A DNA stretch of 39,053 bases from a virus. Position numbers and translations under genes: made by a program. This document shows, piece after piece, positions 8,514-16,366 of the stretch. The stretch is taken from IMG/VR virus record IMGVR_UViG_3300021185_002760, positions 1 through 39,053 of that record, one strand, 5' to 3'. The notes below the pieces were generated by a model. The model was not told the origin of the DNA. It saw only the letters and a list, made by a program, of their open reading frames with translations, and did no database searches. Position 1 is the first letter of the stretch. The number at the start of each line of letters is the position of its first letter.

Positions 8514-9534
8514 TAAACTTTTCCTCTAACCAGTCAAAGTCATTTATCATTTTTAATTCTTCTACTTTATTTCGATTTCTAGCACCGTATGCAGCACCTG
8601 CTTTTGCACCTTTTAAAGCATATTCGCCAAACTCGGGCTCGCCTTTTAAATAAGTACACCAAATACGCAACCTATCGTTGGTTTCGTTATCTTTTTGCCT
8701 ATCAATAATCTTACTACTCAATTTTACGCATTCACGGAATGCACTTTTCCATGTGTTAAACGGATCTGTATTAAATGCTGTAATATTTGATATTTTCTTC
8801 ATTGCTACAAACTTACTACTGATACTTGTTGTCATATCAGGTTTGCTTGTATCCATTGTAAGTGTTAGTTCGGTAGGAAATAGTTTTATACCTCCGTATC
8901 CGTACACCAACCCATTGATAGGATTTTCACTACGCCAGACATGTACTGCTTCTTTATTGTGATGCTCTGGCATATAATCAAATTTAAAATAATCCGTAAT
9001 CTGTGCATCGCCGTCTATAATCCAAAACATTTCTGTTTTACATAAACTTGCTGCGGCAATATGTGCTTCGTGAATACCTTTAACACCGTGTATACGTTTT
9101 ACATCTGGAAAACGTTCTAGTATATGCTCGTAATTTTCGTCAGCATTTGGTTCATTATAACTGATAAAAACTTTATCAAATTCTATAGCAATTGGTTTAC
9201 TTGCTTGCACTTCTACAAACTTTTTGTTTACATAAAATCTTGCTTTTAATTCACCAGGACCGTGGTGACTGTTTTTAGGCATTAGCGCAATACCATCGTA
9301 AAATTCACCATTTAAAAAAACATGTGTATTGTCTTGACTATGCTCATCTGGTATATAGTCAAATTCAAAATCACTGTCTACTACGAGATCATCATACACA
9401 ATCCAAACAAATTTAGTTAAACATTTTTGTTTTGCTTCAGGCACCGTGCTGGCAAATTTTGCCATAGGAACATTTCTCTTTAATCTTTTAAAATTGCTCC
9501 ACGAAGGGTCGCCAATAAAATAAACATCATACAT
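8500..9534 (-). CDS. GT-A type glycosyltransferase-like protein with internal duplication
   Basis: 344 residues from ATG 9534. A longer open frame reaches 9696, but it would cross the promoter and enter the opposite-strand gene, and the stretch before MYDVYFIG has no similarity to the paralog. The second half resembles the protein at 14052-14975: ISYNEPNADEN (124-134), VKGIHEAHIAAA (151-162), an acidic DGD (174-176) typical of metal/nucleotide-sugar binding in GT-A enzymes, and a shared C-terminal part. The first half looks like a degenerate copy of the same fold, with YDD (47-49) in place of DGD and a similar FDYIPDEH / FDYMPEHH segment. It is the first gene of the leftward operon. The donor and acceptor are unknown. 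Confidence 0.72.
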   Translation of the reverse strand: MYDVYFIGDPSWSNFKRLKRNVPMAKFASTVPEAKQKCLTKFVWIVYDDLVVDSDFEFDYIPDEHSQDNTHVFLNGEFYDGIALMPKNSHHGPGELKARFYVNKKFVEVQASKPIAIEFDKVFISYNEPNADENYEHILERFPDVKRIHGVKGIHEAHIAAASLCKTEMFWIIDGDAQITDYFKFDYMPEHHNKEAVHVWRSENPINGLVYGYGGIKLFPTELTLTMDTSKPDMTTSISSKFVAMKKISNITAFNTDPFNTWKSAFRECVKLSSKIIDRQKDNETNDRLRIWCTYLKGEPEFGEYALKGAKAGAAYGARNRNKVEELKMINDFDWLEEKFNGNI

Positions 9535-9540
9535 ACTATA

Positions 9541-9569
9541 ATTATATGATAACTTAACTTTAAAGTCAA
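9541..9569 (-). promoter_or_regulatory. Sigma70-type promoter of the left operon
   Basis: On the minus strand TTGACT (9564-9569) and TATAAT (9541-9546) are separated by exactly 17 bases, a near-perfect host-type promoter. It reads left into the glycosyltransferase gene. The predicted transcription start falls at about 9534, on or next to the ATG, and no ribosome-binding site precedes that ATG, so the mRNA could be leaderless. Confidence 0.85.
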
Positions 9570-9579
9570 GAACAGAATA

Positions 9580-9587
9580 GATAAATA
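9580..9587 (+). promoter_or_regulatory. T4-like late promoter, GATAAATA
   Basis: GATAAATA fits the NATAAATA late-promoter type of T4-like cyanophages. It lies 17 bases before the ATG of the plus-strand fibre-like gene, and a CGGAGGA ribosome site (9594-9600) lies between. The same octamer precedes two minus-strand structural genes at 21189-21196 and 25732-25739. Confidence 0.75.
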
Positions 9588-9604
9588 ATGTAGCGGAGGA
9601 CAAC

Positions 9605-11065
9605 ATGGCGGATTTTATACCAGGTGAAGCATATAGACTAGATATTATCGGGGCCGATGAATCTATTATTGTAGATAGTTGGCAAGGAACTATCAAAGCA
9701 AATGTAGTATCGGATATCGGTATGGTACAGGTTGATGTATCAACAGGAAAACTTTATGGACCTATGATAGGTGACATTGAAGATACTGAAGGTAATATAA
9801 TTTTTGACGCAACTGCGCAAACGTTAAAAGCTGATTTATCCGGAAGTGTTTATGATAATAGCGGTGCTGTAAAAATCATTGACGGTATGACTGGTAAAAT
9901 TACCGGCCTACTAAGTGGCAATGTAGTTGACTCCGAAGGCACTGTAATGATAGATACTGCTAGTCGAACTATTTCCGCAAATAGTTTTACAGGCGACTTA
10001 TACGGCGATGTATATGGTAATTTAACTACTGAGAGTATTGTTTACGGTACATTTAGTGGTGACTTTAACGGTACTGCATATGGCGAATTCTTTGGCGATA
10101 GTACAGGTACACACAACGGAGATGTAAACGGCGACTTAGTTGGTAATGTCACTGGTAATGTTTTAGGTAGTGTCACAGGTGAATTACTTGCACTAAAGAA
10201 CGGCAGCGAAATTCCAGATCAGCTTACAGCATGGAATGAATTTCACCAACAATGGGAATGGGTAGGCGGTGTCGGCGATCTTTCTGCAGTTGAAGAAGGC
10301 GATATTGCTAGAGGTCCTGTAATTTTAACAAACGCTGACAGAGCACAAACTGCTCTAAGAGCAAACGTAACACACTACAATGGTACTGAAATTATTAAAT
10401 TACACACCGACGAACTAGACCCAGATTGTCCTACTGCACCAGCAACTATTAGAGGGTTGTTTGATGGTAATTTTATACATTTAGATGACGACGGTGTTGC
10501 ACATACTGTATTAAGTGCAGATACTATTGGTGGTAGTGTTATACATCCAGTAAATGGAAAACTTAATATTGGTATGCACAACGATCCTGTTGAGGATATT
10601 CAAATCAATGCAAGTAATTTTACGATAGAATCAAAACTAACACGTCTAGATACAGCCGGTGTTGAAATTAAAACTCATACGTACAGAGGCGATGTTGATG
10701 CAAAACAAGCAGTGCGTGATGAAGATTTAATTGGTGGGTTTCACGTTCATGCATATAACGGAAACGAAATGGTTGTTGCCGGTGGTATGGGATTCACTGT
10801 TGCAGGTGATGTAAGCAATACTGGAATTGGTGTACCTTCGAGATTTGTAGTAGGAACATCAACTAATACACATAAATTTCATCCAAACAACGAACACCAA
10901 CTTGAGTTCTGTAATGGAGTACTTACTGTGCCTGTAATGCAAGCAGATCCAATGAATTACGTTGAAAGAGATGCAATGTCAGCCGAAGCTGGAATGATTA
11001 TTTTTAACAGCGGTAGTAATACATTTCAAGGATTTAATGGCACTTCTTGGGTTGACCTACACTAA
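9605..11065 (+). CDS. Fibre-like virion protein with glycine repeats
   Basis: 486 residues. Residues about 15-200 consist of short beta-type repeats, ending in a run of five- to eight-residue units of the form GD(L/V)xG (TGDLYGDVYGNL, NGDVNGDLVGNVTG), as in beta-helical or trimeric fibre shafts. The C-terminus ends in a segment of the form MIIFNS...FQGFNGTSWVDL, a motif known at the ends of T4-like cyanophage fibre and structural proteins. The late promoter and strong ribosome site upstream agree with a virion role. The gene sits alone on the plus strand among accessory genes, away from the other structural genes, so it may be an exchangeable receptor-binding fibre. Which fibre it is cannot be said. 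Confidence 0.72.
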   Translation: MADFIPGEAYRLDIIGADESIIVDSWQGTIKANVVSDIGMVQVDVSTGKLYGPMIGDIEDTEGNIIFDATAQTLKADLSGSVYDNSGAVKIIDGMTGKITGLLSGNVVDSEGTVMIDTASRTISANSFTGDLYGDVYGNLTTESIVYGTFSGDFNGTAYGEFFGDSTGTHNGDVNGDLVGNVTGNVLGSVTGELLALKNGSEIPDQLTAWNEFHQQWEWVGGVGDLSAVEEGDIARGPVILTNADRAQTALRANVTHYNGTEIIKLHTDELDPDCPTAPATIRGLFDGNFIHLDDDGVAHTVLSADTIGGSVIHPVNGKLNIGMHNDPVEDIQINASNFTIESKLTRLDTAGVEIKTHTYRGDVDAKQAVRDEDLIGGFHVHAYNGNEMVVAGGMGFTVAGDVSNTGIGVPSRFVVGTSTNTHKFHPNNEHQLEFCNGVLTVPVMQADPMNYVERDAMSAEAGMIIFNSGSNTFQGFNGTSWVDLH

Positions 11066-11079
11066 ATTTATGTTATAAT
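11052..11079 (+). promoter_or_regulatory. Sigma70-type promoter of the ligase/acyltransferase pair
   Basis: TTGACC (11052-11057), 16 bases, TATAAT (11074-11079). A second TATAAT follows at 11084-11089. The -35 element lies inside the last codons of the fibre-like gene. It reads into the ANL ligase gene, whose ATG at 11107 has an AAAGG ribosome site. Confidence 0.75.
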
Positions 11080-11106
11080 TAACTATAATTTTAGAAAGGT
11101 GTCAGT

Positions 11107-12096
11107 ATGATCTACATTGACGGAATCAAGTATCTTGAAAGTGATAACGAACACGTAAGAACAGCAGTTATTAATTATTTGGAAAACTGGAATATTACAG
11201 TAAGTACAAGCGGCACTACCGGAACTCCAAAAGTTTATACACACTCAGATAAACTTATGCGTAAAGTAGCAGAATATAATGCTGAATACTTTATGCTTGA
11301 TTCAAACAGCAGCATGATGTCTTTGTACAATCCAAGAGGAATTGGATTTACAAGTATGAGTTTGTATCCTTGTGCAGTTGCAAATTGCGATACGTTTATC
11401 GAAACTACAGTTGCAAATCTTCCAGATCGTATTGCAGAGGTACAACCAACTAATATGCTTATACTACCTAATGTTTGGAAAACTTGGCATAGACATAAAA
11501 AATGGAAAAACTTAGATCTTAGCTGTATGAAACAAATGCAAGTAGGCAGTGATATTACACCAACAGGATTAATGGAAGACTTGAGAGAAAGAGGCGCTCA
11601 ACAGGTAAACACAGGCTACGGCAGCACAGAAGTTCCTCCTGTTATTATGAGCACAGAACGACAAGATATATACAAGTTTAGCGATATTAATCCTAACATT
11701 GATTTTAAATTTGTAAAACACGATGACGGTAGCACAGAGTTTTATTGCAAATACAAAGAACAAGATCAATGGTGGGATAGCGGCGATCTTGTAGAATTTA
11801 ATAGTGCTGATGAATTTAGATTATCAGGACGTAGATACAATGCATTTAAAATGGAAAACTGCGGTGATAGAGTTTATCCAGAACAGATTGAAAAAGTTGC
11901 TATTGAAAATGGTGCAAGTTTAGCACTGTGTCGAAAAGTTGCACACGAATGTGTTGTGTACTACACAGGCGAACTGGATGTATCAAACTTTACTAAACAA
12001 CACAAATGCGCATACGATATTAAACCAGTTAAAGTAGATGAAATTAAAGTAGACGATAATCTGCGTAAAATTAGTAGGAATCAACAATTTGTATAG
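11107..12096 (+). CDS. Miniature AMP-forming acyl-adenylate ligase (ANL superfamily)
   Basis: 329 residues with almost the full set of ANL motifs: STSGTTGTPK (33-42, the ATP phosphate loop), GYGSTE (170-175), DSGD (224-227, ribose-binding Asp), GRRYNAFKMENCGDRV (241-256, hinge) followed by YPEQIE, and LRKISR (319-324) with Lys321 at the place of the catalytic C-terminal lysine. The family is usually 500-600 residues; here the N-terminal part before the phosphate loop is nearly absent and the C-terminal domain is short. It should activate a carboxylic acid with ATP to acyl-AMP, then pass it to CoA, a carrier or an amine. No carrier protein is visible. The next gene overlaps it by 8 bases and may be the acyl acceptor enzyme. 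Confidence 0.88.
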   Translation: MIYIDGIKYLESDNEHVRTAVINYLENWNITVSTSGTTGTPKVYTHSDKLMRKVAEYNAEYFMLDSNSSMMSLYNPRGIGFTSMSLYPCAVANCDTFIETTVANLPDRIAEVQPTNMLILPNVWKTWHRHKKWKNLDLSCMKQMQVGSDITPTGLMEDLRERGAQQVNTGYGSTEVPPVIMSTERQDIYKFSDINPNIDFKFVKHDDGSTEFYCKYKEQDQWWDSGDLVEFNSADEFRLSGRRYNAFKMENCGDRVYPEQIEKVAIENGASLALCRKVAHECVVYYTGELDVSNFTKQHKCAYDIKPVKVDEIKVDDNLRKISRNQQFV

Positions 12097-12682
12097 ATTT
12101 GAAGCATACGACGGCACACAAGATCTCTCACAATGGTTTGAAGATGCAGAAAAGCACGGGTACTACAACAACAGTAGTAAAGCCATGCTAATTGACTATA
12201 TTGCAAAATACGAAGATGCTACATTATTTTTACTTTATTATAACGATAAAATTGTAGGAAACAGTATTGTACATAGTTTAAAAGGCTTAGGTATCCTTGG
12301 TAAAAACGCATACCGAATAGGTGCAAGAACTTGTTTAATTCGCGACCATATTGATGGCAATAGAGTGTATGCGCCAAGAGCGTGGGGTCCTATTAATCAT
12401 CACACACTACAAATGTTGTTTCCAGTTTGTATCGAACATGTTGGCAGAGATAAACCTGTATATATTAGTACCCACGAAGGTGGTGTAGGAAGTCAAGATC
12501 GTGTGCATAAAATATGGACTAAAAAGTTTACAAACAAATTAGGAATCACAAAAGATCCAATTGAGCTAGAGTACAAAGGCACATTCCAAACGTTTTATCG
12601 TATCGACGTAGAAAGACTTTATGAACTACTAGAGGATTCACGCTGGCCCGAAGCCGAAGAAGCTATTCCGTTGTTTAGTTAA
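12089..12682 (+). CDS. Possible GNAT-like acyltransferase
   Basis: 197 residues beginning with TTG at 12089, with AGGA about 10 bases upstream; no better start is present. It overlaps the ligase gene by 8 bases, so the two are probably translated together. Residues 45-75 form strand-turn-strand (LFLLYYNDKIVGNSIVHSL), a pattern common in GNAT-fold N-acyltransferases, and the middle contains GARTCLIRD and a histidine-rich PINHHTLQML segment. No clear acetyl-CoA loop (Q/RxxGxG/A) is seen, so the assignment is tentative and rests partly on the neighbouring acyl-adenylate ligase. The stop overlaps the stop of the opposing radical SAM gene within TTAA. Confidence 0.45.
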   Translation: MYRFEAYDGTQDLSQWFEDAEKHGYYNNSSKAMLIDYIAKYEDATLFLLYYNDKIVGNSIVHSLKGLGILGKNAYRIGARTCLIRDHIDGNRVYAPRAWGPINHHTLQMLFPVCIEHVGRDKPVYISTHEGGVGSQDRVHKIWTKKFTNKLGITKDPIELEYKGTFQTFYRIDVERLYELLEDSRWPEAEEAIPLFS

Positions 12683-14052
12683 ACGTACTTCTTACAAAGT
12701 TCAAAAAAGTCTGACATCTCCGGAAACACTTGTTCGTGATCAACATTACGTCTACGCCCTTGTTCTTCAAAGAAGTTGTGGAAGTCTCTACGTCCTTGAA
12801 TAACTTTATCTAGTGGATATTCTGTAGACTCCATGTAATCAACCACACGACGAAACTTTTCATACTCGATAGTGCTAAATGCATCCTTGCGATTATCATC
12901 TGTGTTCTCTTTGATAAACTGCAAATGGTCGTGCATATAACTCATGTAGTTTTTGGGCAGGATATTGATATCATACTGTAGCGGTTCTTTGAGATGCGGA
13001 GTATCAAACCCCAATCGTTGCCATCTGTGCGTTTCTACGTCATTGTATTTTTTACGCCATTCAAGAATCTTTTCAAGCAATGTACGGAATGTAGTGACAC
13101 TGAAAATATTAAATGTAATCATAATAACCATTGGTGCTTCACAGTTGCGCATAAAGTAATCTAAGTTGCGTTCAAACACTTCAATGTCTAACCCATCACG
13201 AATATACTCTGCACGTTTGCCCCAAGTGTCAATACTTGTAAACATTTTAAAACGTCTAATCTTGTTGTTTGTCAACAAGTCATTCACACGGTTTGTAAAC
13301 TTTTCCAACTGCTTTGGCTTGCCACCTAAGTTGCTGTTGCAGTTTAGTTCTAACTTTGGTTTAGGATCTGCATCCAGCATATCAAACAACTTGTATGTGC
13401 TTTGTTGTATTGTAGGCTCACCGCCTGTAATACGCAAAATATGCAAGTCCTTACTAAGCTCTGGCCACCATTTCCAAAATGCATCTAAATACGGATTGCT
13501 TTGTTCTTCAAATATTTCAAACCAGTCAATATCGCATCTGTGATTCTTTACGTTTGTATAAGGACCGTGTTGCTTGATCTCTTGATGATATCTACTGCTG
13601 GCTTTTGGATGACAATATCCACAACGGAAGTTGCACTCATTACCAAACGAAACTTCCAAGTATTCTGGATTAACATCAAACTCAGCACCGCCTTCTTTGA
13701 CAGCTTTCAAGCGTTCTTTGAAAAAGATAGTTTGGTTGCGTTGTTTTCTATCACTAACATAGTCTTTGCCCATTGCTTCAATCTTCCAGCAATAGTTGCA
13801 TCCACTAGGTTGTTCACCTTTCATCATAGCAGCACGTTCTGCTTTCTTTTGTGCTGTGTTGTGTATAGCACTAGGATTCTCTAATAGCGGTGCTGCGTCA
13901 ATCTTGTGAGGAGCAGGATGATAACAACTATGTGTTTCGCCTGTCTGGAAATAGATATTTGCATGATACCATTTTGCAAAACAAAACGTAGGAGATATTT
14001 CCTGCGTAATCTTATCGATACGCTTGATTTCTTCGCTTTCGCTGCGTTCCAT
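12679..14052 (-). CDS. Radical SAM protein with N-terminal cysteine cluster
   Basis: 457 residues. The catalytic motif is Cys140-x3-Cys144-x2-Cys147 (CNFRCGYC), with GGEP at 210-213. N-terminal Cys24, Cys43, Cys85 and Cys88 (GCNYC) match the layout of the radical SAM proteins at 1517-2845 and 3680-5080, so an auxiliary cluster is likely. It is the last gene of the operon that starts near 17530 and lies directly after a GT-A glycosyltransferase (TAATG overlap at 14052). This suggests a radical modification of a sugar or of the glycosylated product. It converges with the plus-strand island; the two stop codons share TTAA. Confidence 0.9.
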   Translation of the reverse strand: MERSESEEIKRIDKITQEISPTFCFAKWYHANIYFQTGETHSCYHPAPHKIDAAPLLENPSAIHNTAQKKAERAAMMKGEQPSGCNYCWKIEAMGKDYVSDRKQRNQTIFFKERLKAVKEGGAEFDVNPEYLEVSFGNECNFRCGYCHPKASSRYHQEIKQHGPYTNVKNHRCDIDWFEIFEEQSNPYLDAFWKWWPELSKDLHILRITGGEPTIQQSTYKLFDMLDADPKPKLELNCNSNLGGKPKQLEKFTNRVNDLLTNNKIRRFKMFTSIDTWGKRAEYIRDGLDIEVFERNLDYFMRNCEAPMVIMITFNIFSVTTFRTLLEKILEWRKKYNDVETHRWQRLGFDTPHLKEPLQYDINILPKNYMSYMHDHLQFIKENTDDNRKDAFSTIEYEKFRRVVDYMESTEYPLDKVIQGRRDFHNFFEEQGRRRNVDHEQVFPEMSDFFELCKKYV

Positions 14053-14975
14053 TATTGCTCTCTATCTAAAAATTTATTGCTGTTATCACGTGCTGGATTT
14101 TGATATACTGTTTTAAAAAATTTACTTTGATTTCCATCAAGTGGTTCAGCAGCAATAGGCAACTCAAGTTCGTCTATCAGTGAATATCCAAGTCCAACAG
14201 TTTCTGTTTCCATTTGGTCTTCATCTATATCTTTGCTATTCCAATACTCATTGAGCCATTCAAAGTCACGTACATTTATAAAGTCCCAGTCTGTACACAT
14301 AGTTTTGTACAGTCCTTCTCTTGCACCGTAGATAGCCCAACGGCCGTTTTCAACATCTGCACCAATCATTAGCCAGATATACAAACGGTGCAAGTTCTTC
14401 CAGTGATTTTTATGAAAGTCCTCTACACTAACACGCATGCCTTGATCCAGTGCCATTTTAACACCTTCTCTAAATCCAGCACGCCATGCTTGATGAGGTG
14501 TAGCATTATTCATAATAGTGCTAAAAGTTCCATTCATCTGGATGTATTGTGTGTCCCAGCAAAAATCTACTTGTGCATGTGGGTTATCATCTGGCGCATT
14601 TTCGTGTGTACGCATGTTTAATACATGTTGTTTGGGCCAGCACTTGATGCCGCCATTTCCGTATGTAAGATTATTGATAGTGTTAAGTGCAGTCCAACTA
14701 ATAACTTTGTTTGTAAGATCAGTATCAGTATTAAAATCAATTGCCTGATTTAAAAAGTCTGCGTTTATAATGTTATCTGCATCTACAGTAATAAATCGAT
14801 CTGTTGTGGATCTTTCTGCCGCTGCTTTGTGTGCGCTATCACTGCCTTTGACTCCTTTAACATGTTCTGCCCAAGGACATTTGCTGACTAAATCGGCAAA
14901 GTTTTTTTCTGCATTAGGCTCATCGTAGCTTAGATAAATTACATCATAGTCTACTACTCTAAAAGTATTAGTCAT
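14052..14975 (-). CDS. GT-A type glycosyltransferase-like protein
   Basis: 307 residues. It begins with a strand and LSYDEPNAEKN (15-25), then VKGSDSAHKAAA (42-53), then DAD (65-67), the acidic motif that binds metal and nucleotide-sugar in GT-A enzymes. The C-terminal half contains AWRAGFREGVKM and YGAREGL motifs shared with the second half of the protein at 8500-9534, so the two are paralogs; this one has a single unit. ATG at 14975 follows GAGGA and overlaps the upstream gene by 8 bases. Donor and acceptor are unknown; a role in glycan synthesis or modification of phage or host surface is inferred from the context. Confidence 0.75.
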   Translation of the reverse strand: MTNTFRVVDYDVIYLSYDEPNAEKNFADLVSKCPWAEHVKGVKGSDSAHKAAAERSTTDRFITVDADNIINADFLNQAIDFNTDTDLTNKVISWTALNTINNLTYGNGGIKCWPKQHVLNMRTHENAPDDNPHAQVDFCWDTQYIQMNGTFSTIMNNATPHQAWRAGFREGVKMALDQGMRVSVEDFHKNHWKNLHRLYIWLMIGADVENGRWAIYGAREGLYKTMCTDWDFINVRDFEWLNEYWNSKDIDEDQMETETVGLGYSLIDELELPIAAEPLDGNQSKFFKTVYQNPARDNSNKFLDREQ

Positions 14976-15516
14976 TTACTTCCTCATAATGATAAGTATC
15001 GAATCTACGCATAGTATATACGGAAACTTCTTCATTGTCAAACTCAAAATCATTTTCAAACGCAACTTCTAAACTATCTGGAAATTGTAATAACTTATAC
15101 AGCACGTTAGGATCATCTTTTTTTGTCACACTAAAATAATAATTTTGTAAATTAATTTCTATATTTTGTTGTTGTAAGCCTTGTGCAAATTTTTCATCAA
15201 CTTTAACTCTCCAACATTTCTTGATATTATCTTTAGTTATAATAATTTGATTTTCATCAGGTTTTTCTTTTGGAATTTCATACAAAAATGCCCACATAAG
15301 TTTTTCATCGTCGACTTGTTTTAAACTTTTGATACTATATTTTTTCTCTAAAAAATCAAATTCAACTTTATGTTCTAACAAACTTAATTTACCAGTGATA
15401 AAGTCTTCAACTTCTGCAAAGTCTAACTCTAAGTTTTTGAATCGTTCATCTGGCTTATTAGTGACTTTATAGATTGTTCCATCGTCTTCAAAACATACAT
15501 ATCTTTTTAGATTCAT
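14968..15516 (-). CDS. Hypothetical protein (182 aa)
   Basis: A 182-residue acidic protein without signal peptide, membrane segment or recognised motif. It is made of alternating charged strands and short helices, with an Asp/Glu-rich C-terminus. ATG at 15516 has AGGA 8 bases upstream, starts one base after the end of the GT8-like gene and overlaps the next glycosyltransferase by 8 bases, so it is a genuine operon member. Being placed between three glycosyltransferases, it may belong to the same pathway; nothing in the sequence says how. Confidence 0.65.
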   Translation of the reverse strand: MNLKRYVCFEDDGTIYKVTNKPDERFKNLELDFAEVEDFITGKLSLLEHKVEFDFLEKKYSIKSLKQVDDEKLMWAFLYEIPKEKPDENQIIITKDNIKKCWRVKVDEKFAQGLQQQNIEINLQNYYFSVTKKDDPNVLYKLLQFPDSLEVAFENDFEFDNEEVSVYTMRRFDTYHYEEVND

Positions 15517-15517
15517 T

Positions 15518-16366
15518 TTATATTCCTAAATATTTTTCGTACTTTTTGACTAGTTTGTTTGTGACAAAATCTTTTTCAGTATAATGAAAAACACCTGATT
15601 GTTTATAATTTCCAATTTTTAATTGTAAATCATCGTCTATATATACGCCTAATCTATCTTGCCATCTATAAGCAAATTGCTCTTCCCAGTTTTGGCATCT
15701 TGATTTCATATGTACAAAACTCGGATACTTTGTTTTTTCATTAGTAATAAGATGCAAGTTATCCATAATCATTGTTGCTATAGATGCAGTAATGTCCATA
15801 CTTGGATGTGGCAAATGCTTGAATTGATTATCAACTTGTTTGTAAAATTGTTGCCAATTATTTGTAATTATTTCTAACCAGTTGTTAAATTCGTGTGCCA
15901 TATCACTCTTTTTAAAATAGTGGCATCCATTGTATAAATTTGGCAGATTGTTTTTATAAAAACGTTGTCTATAAAAAGAGTCTGCAGGAATTGTTTCACC
16001 CCGGTAAGTTGTGACATTAGTTGTATAAAATAGATCGTATGTTTTTAAAAAATCAAACCATAAAGAAAGATCGTCTAACACTAACATATCAGTATCAATT
16101 ACTAATGTTTCTTTATAAGGAACTGCATGGTATATTTTCCATCTATTACTTACCTTCCAGTTTTCTTCTTGTGCATGATCGCCCCATGGTATTTCAACTA
16201 CATGATCAAAAACTTGTTTGTATTTTGTAGGAACAGGGTCGTTTGTAATTAAACATGTATTACTATTTTTATTAGTTGCTTTGATACTCATTGCTGCAAG
16301 GTAGGCTTGTCTAATATAATCAAATTCACTATTTTGAGCAAGCATTGTAAAATTATTTGTTGTCAA
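15518..16366 (-). CDS. GT8-like glycosyltransferase (copy 1)
   Basis: 282 residues from TTG at 16366, which has GGAGAG close upstream; the first in-frame ATG is codon 8 and lacks a ribosome site. The N-terminal strand is followed by DYIRQAYLAAMSIK, then a conserved strand VIDTDM with the DxD motif (Asp91, Asp93) typical of retaining GT8-type enzymes, and a NGCHYF segment after it. A C-terminal histidine in VFHYTEKD could be the second metal ligand. It is a distant paralog of the adjacent 16353-17186 protein, which it overlaps by 14 bases. It probably transfers a sugar from a nucleotide donor; specificity is unknown. Confidence 0.77.
   Translation of the reverse strand: MTTNNFTMLAQNSEFDYIRQAYLAAMSIKATNKNSNTCLITNDPVPTKYKQVFDHVVEIPWGDHAQEENWKVSNRWKIYHAVPYKETLVIDTDMLVLDDLSLWFDFLKTYDLFYTTNVTTYRGETIPADSFYRQRFYKNNLPNLYNGCHYFKKSDMAHEFNNWLEIITNNWQQFYKQVDNQFKHLPHPSMDITASIATMIMDNLHLITNEKTKYPSFVHMKSRCQNWEEQFAYRWQDRLGVYIDDDLQLKIGNYKQSGVFHYTEKDFVTNKLVKKYEKYLGI

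Noticed and set aside
9535-9696. In-frame upstream extension (54 codons) of the glycosyltransferase gene at 8500-9534
   Set aside because: It would run through the promoter region and 90 bases into the opposite-strand fibre gene, has low-complexity sequence and no match to the paralog. The conserved part starts at MYDVYFIG (ATG 9534).
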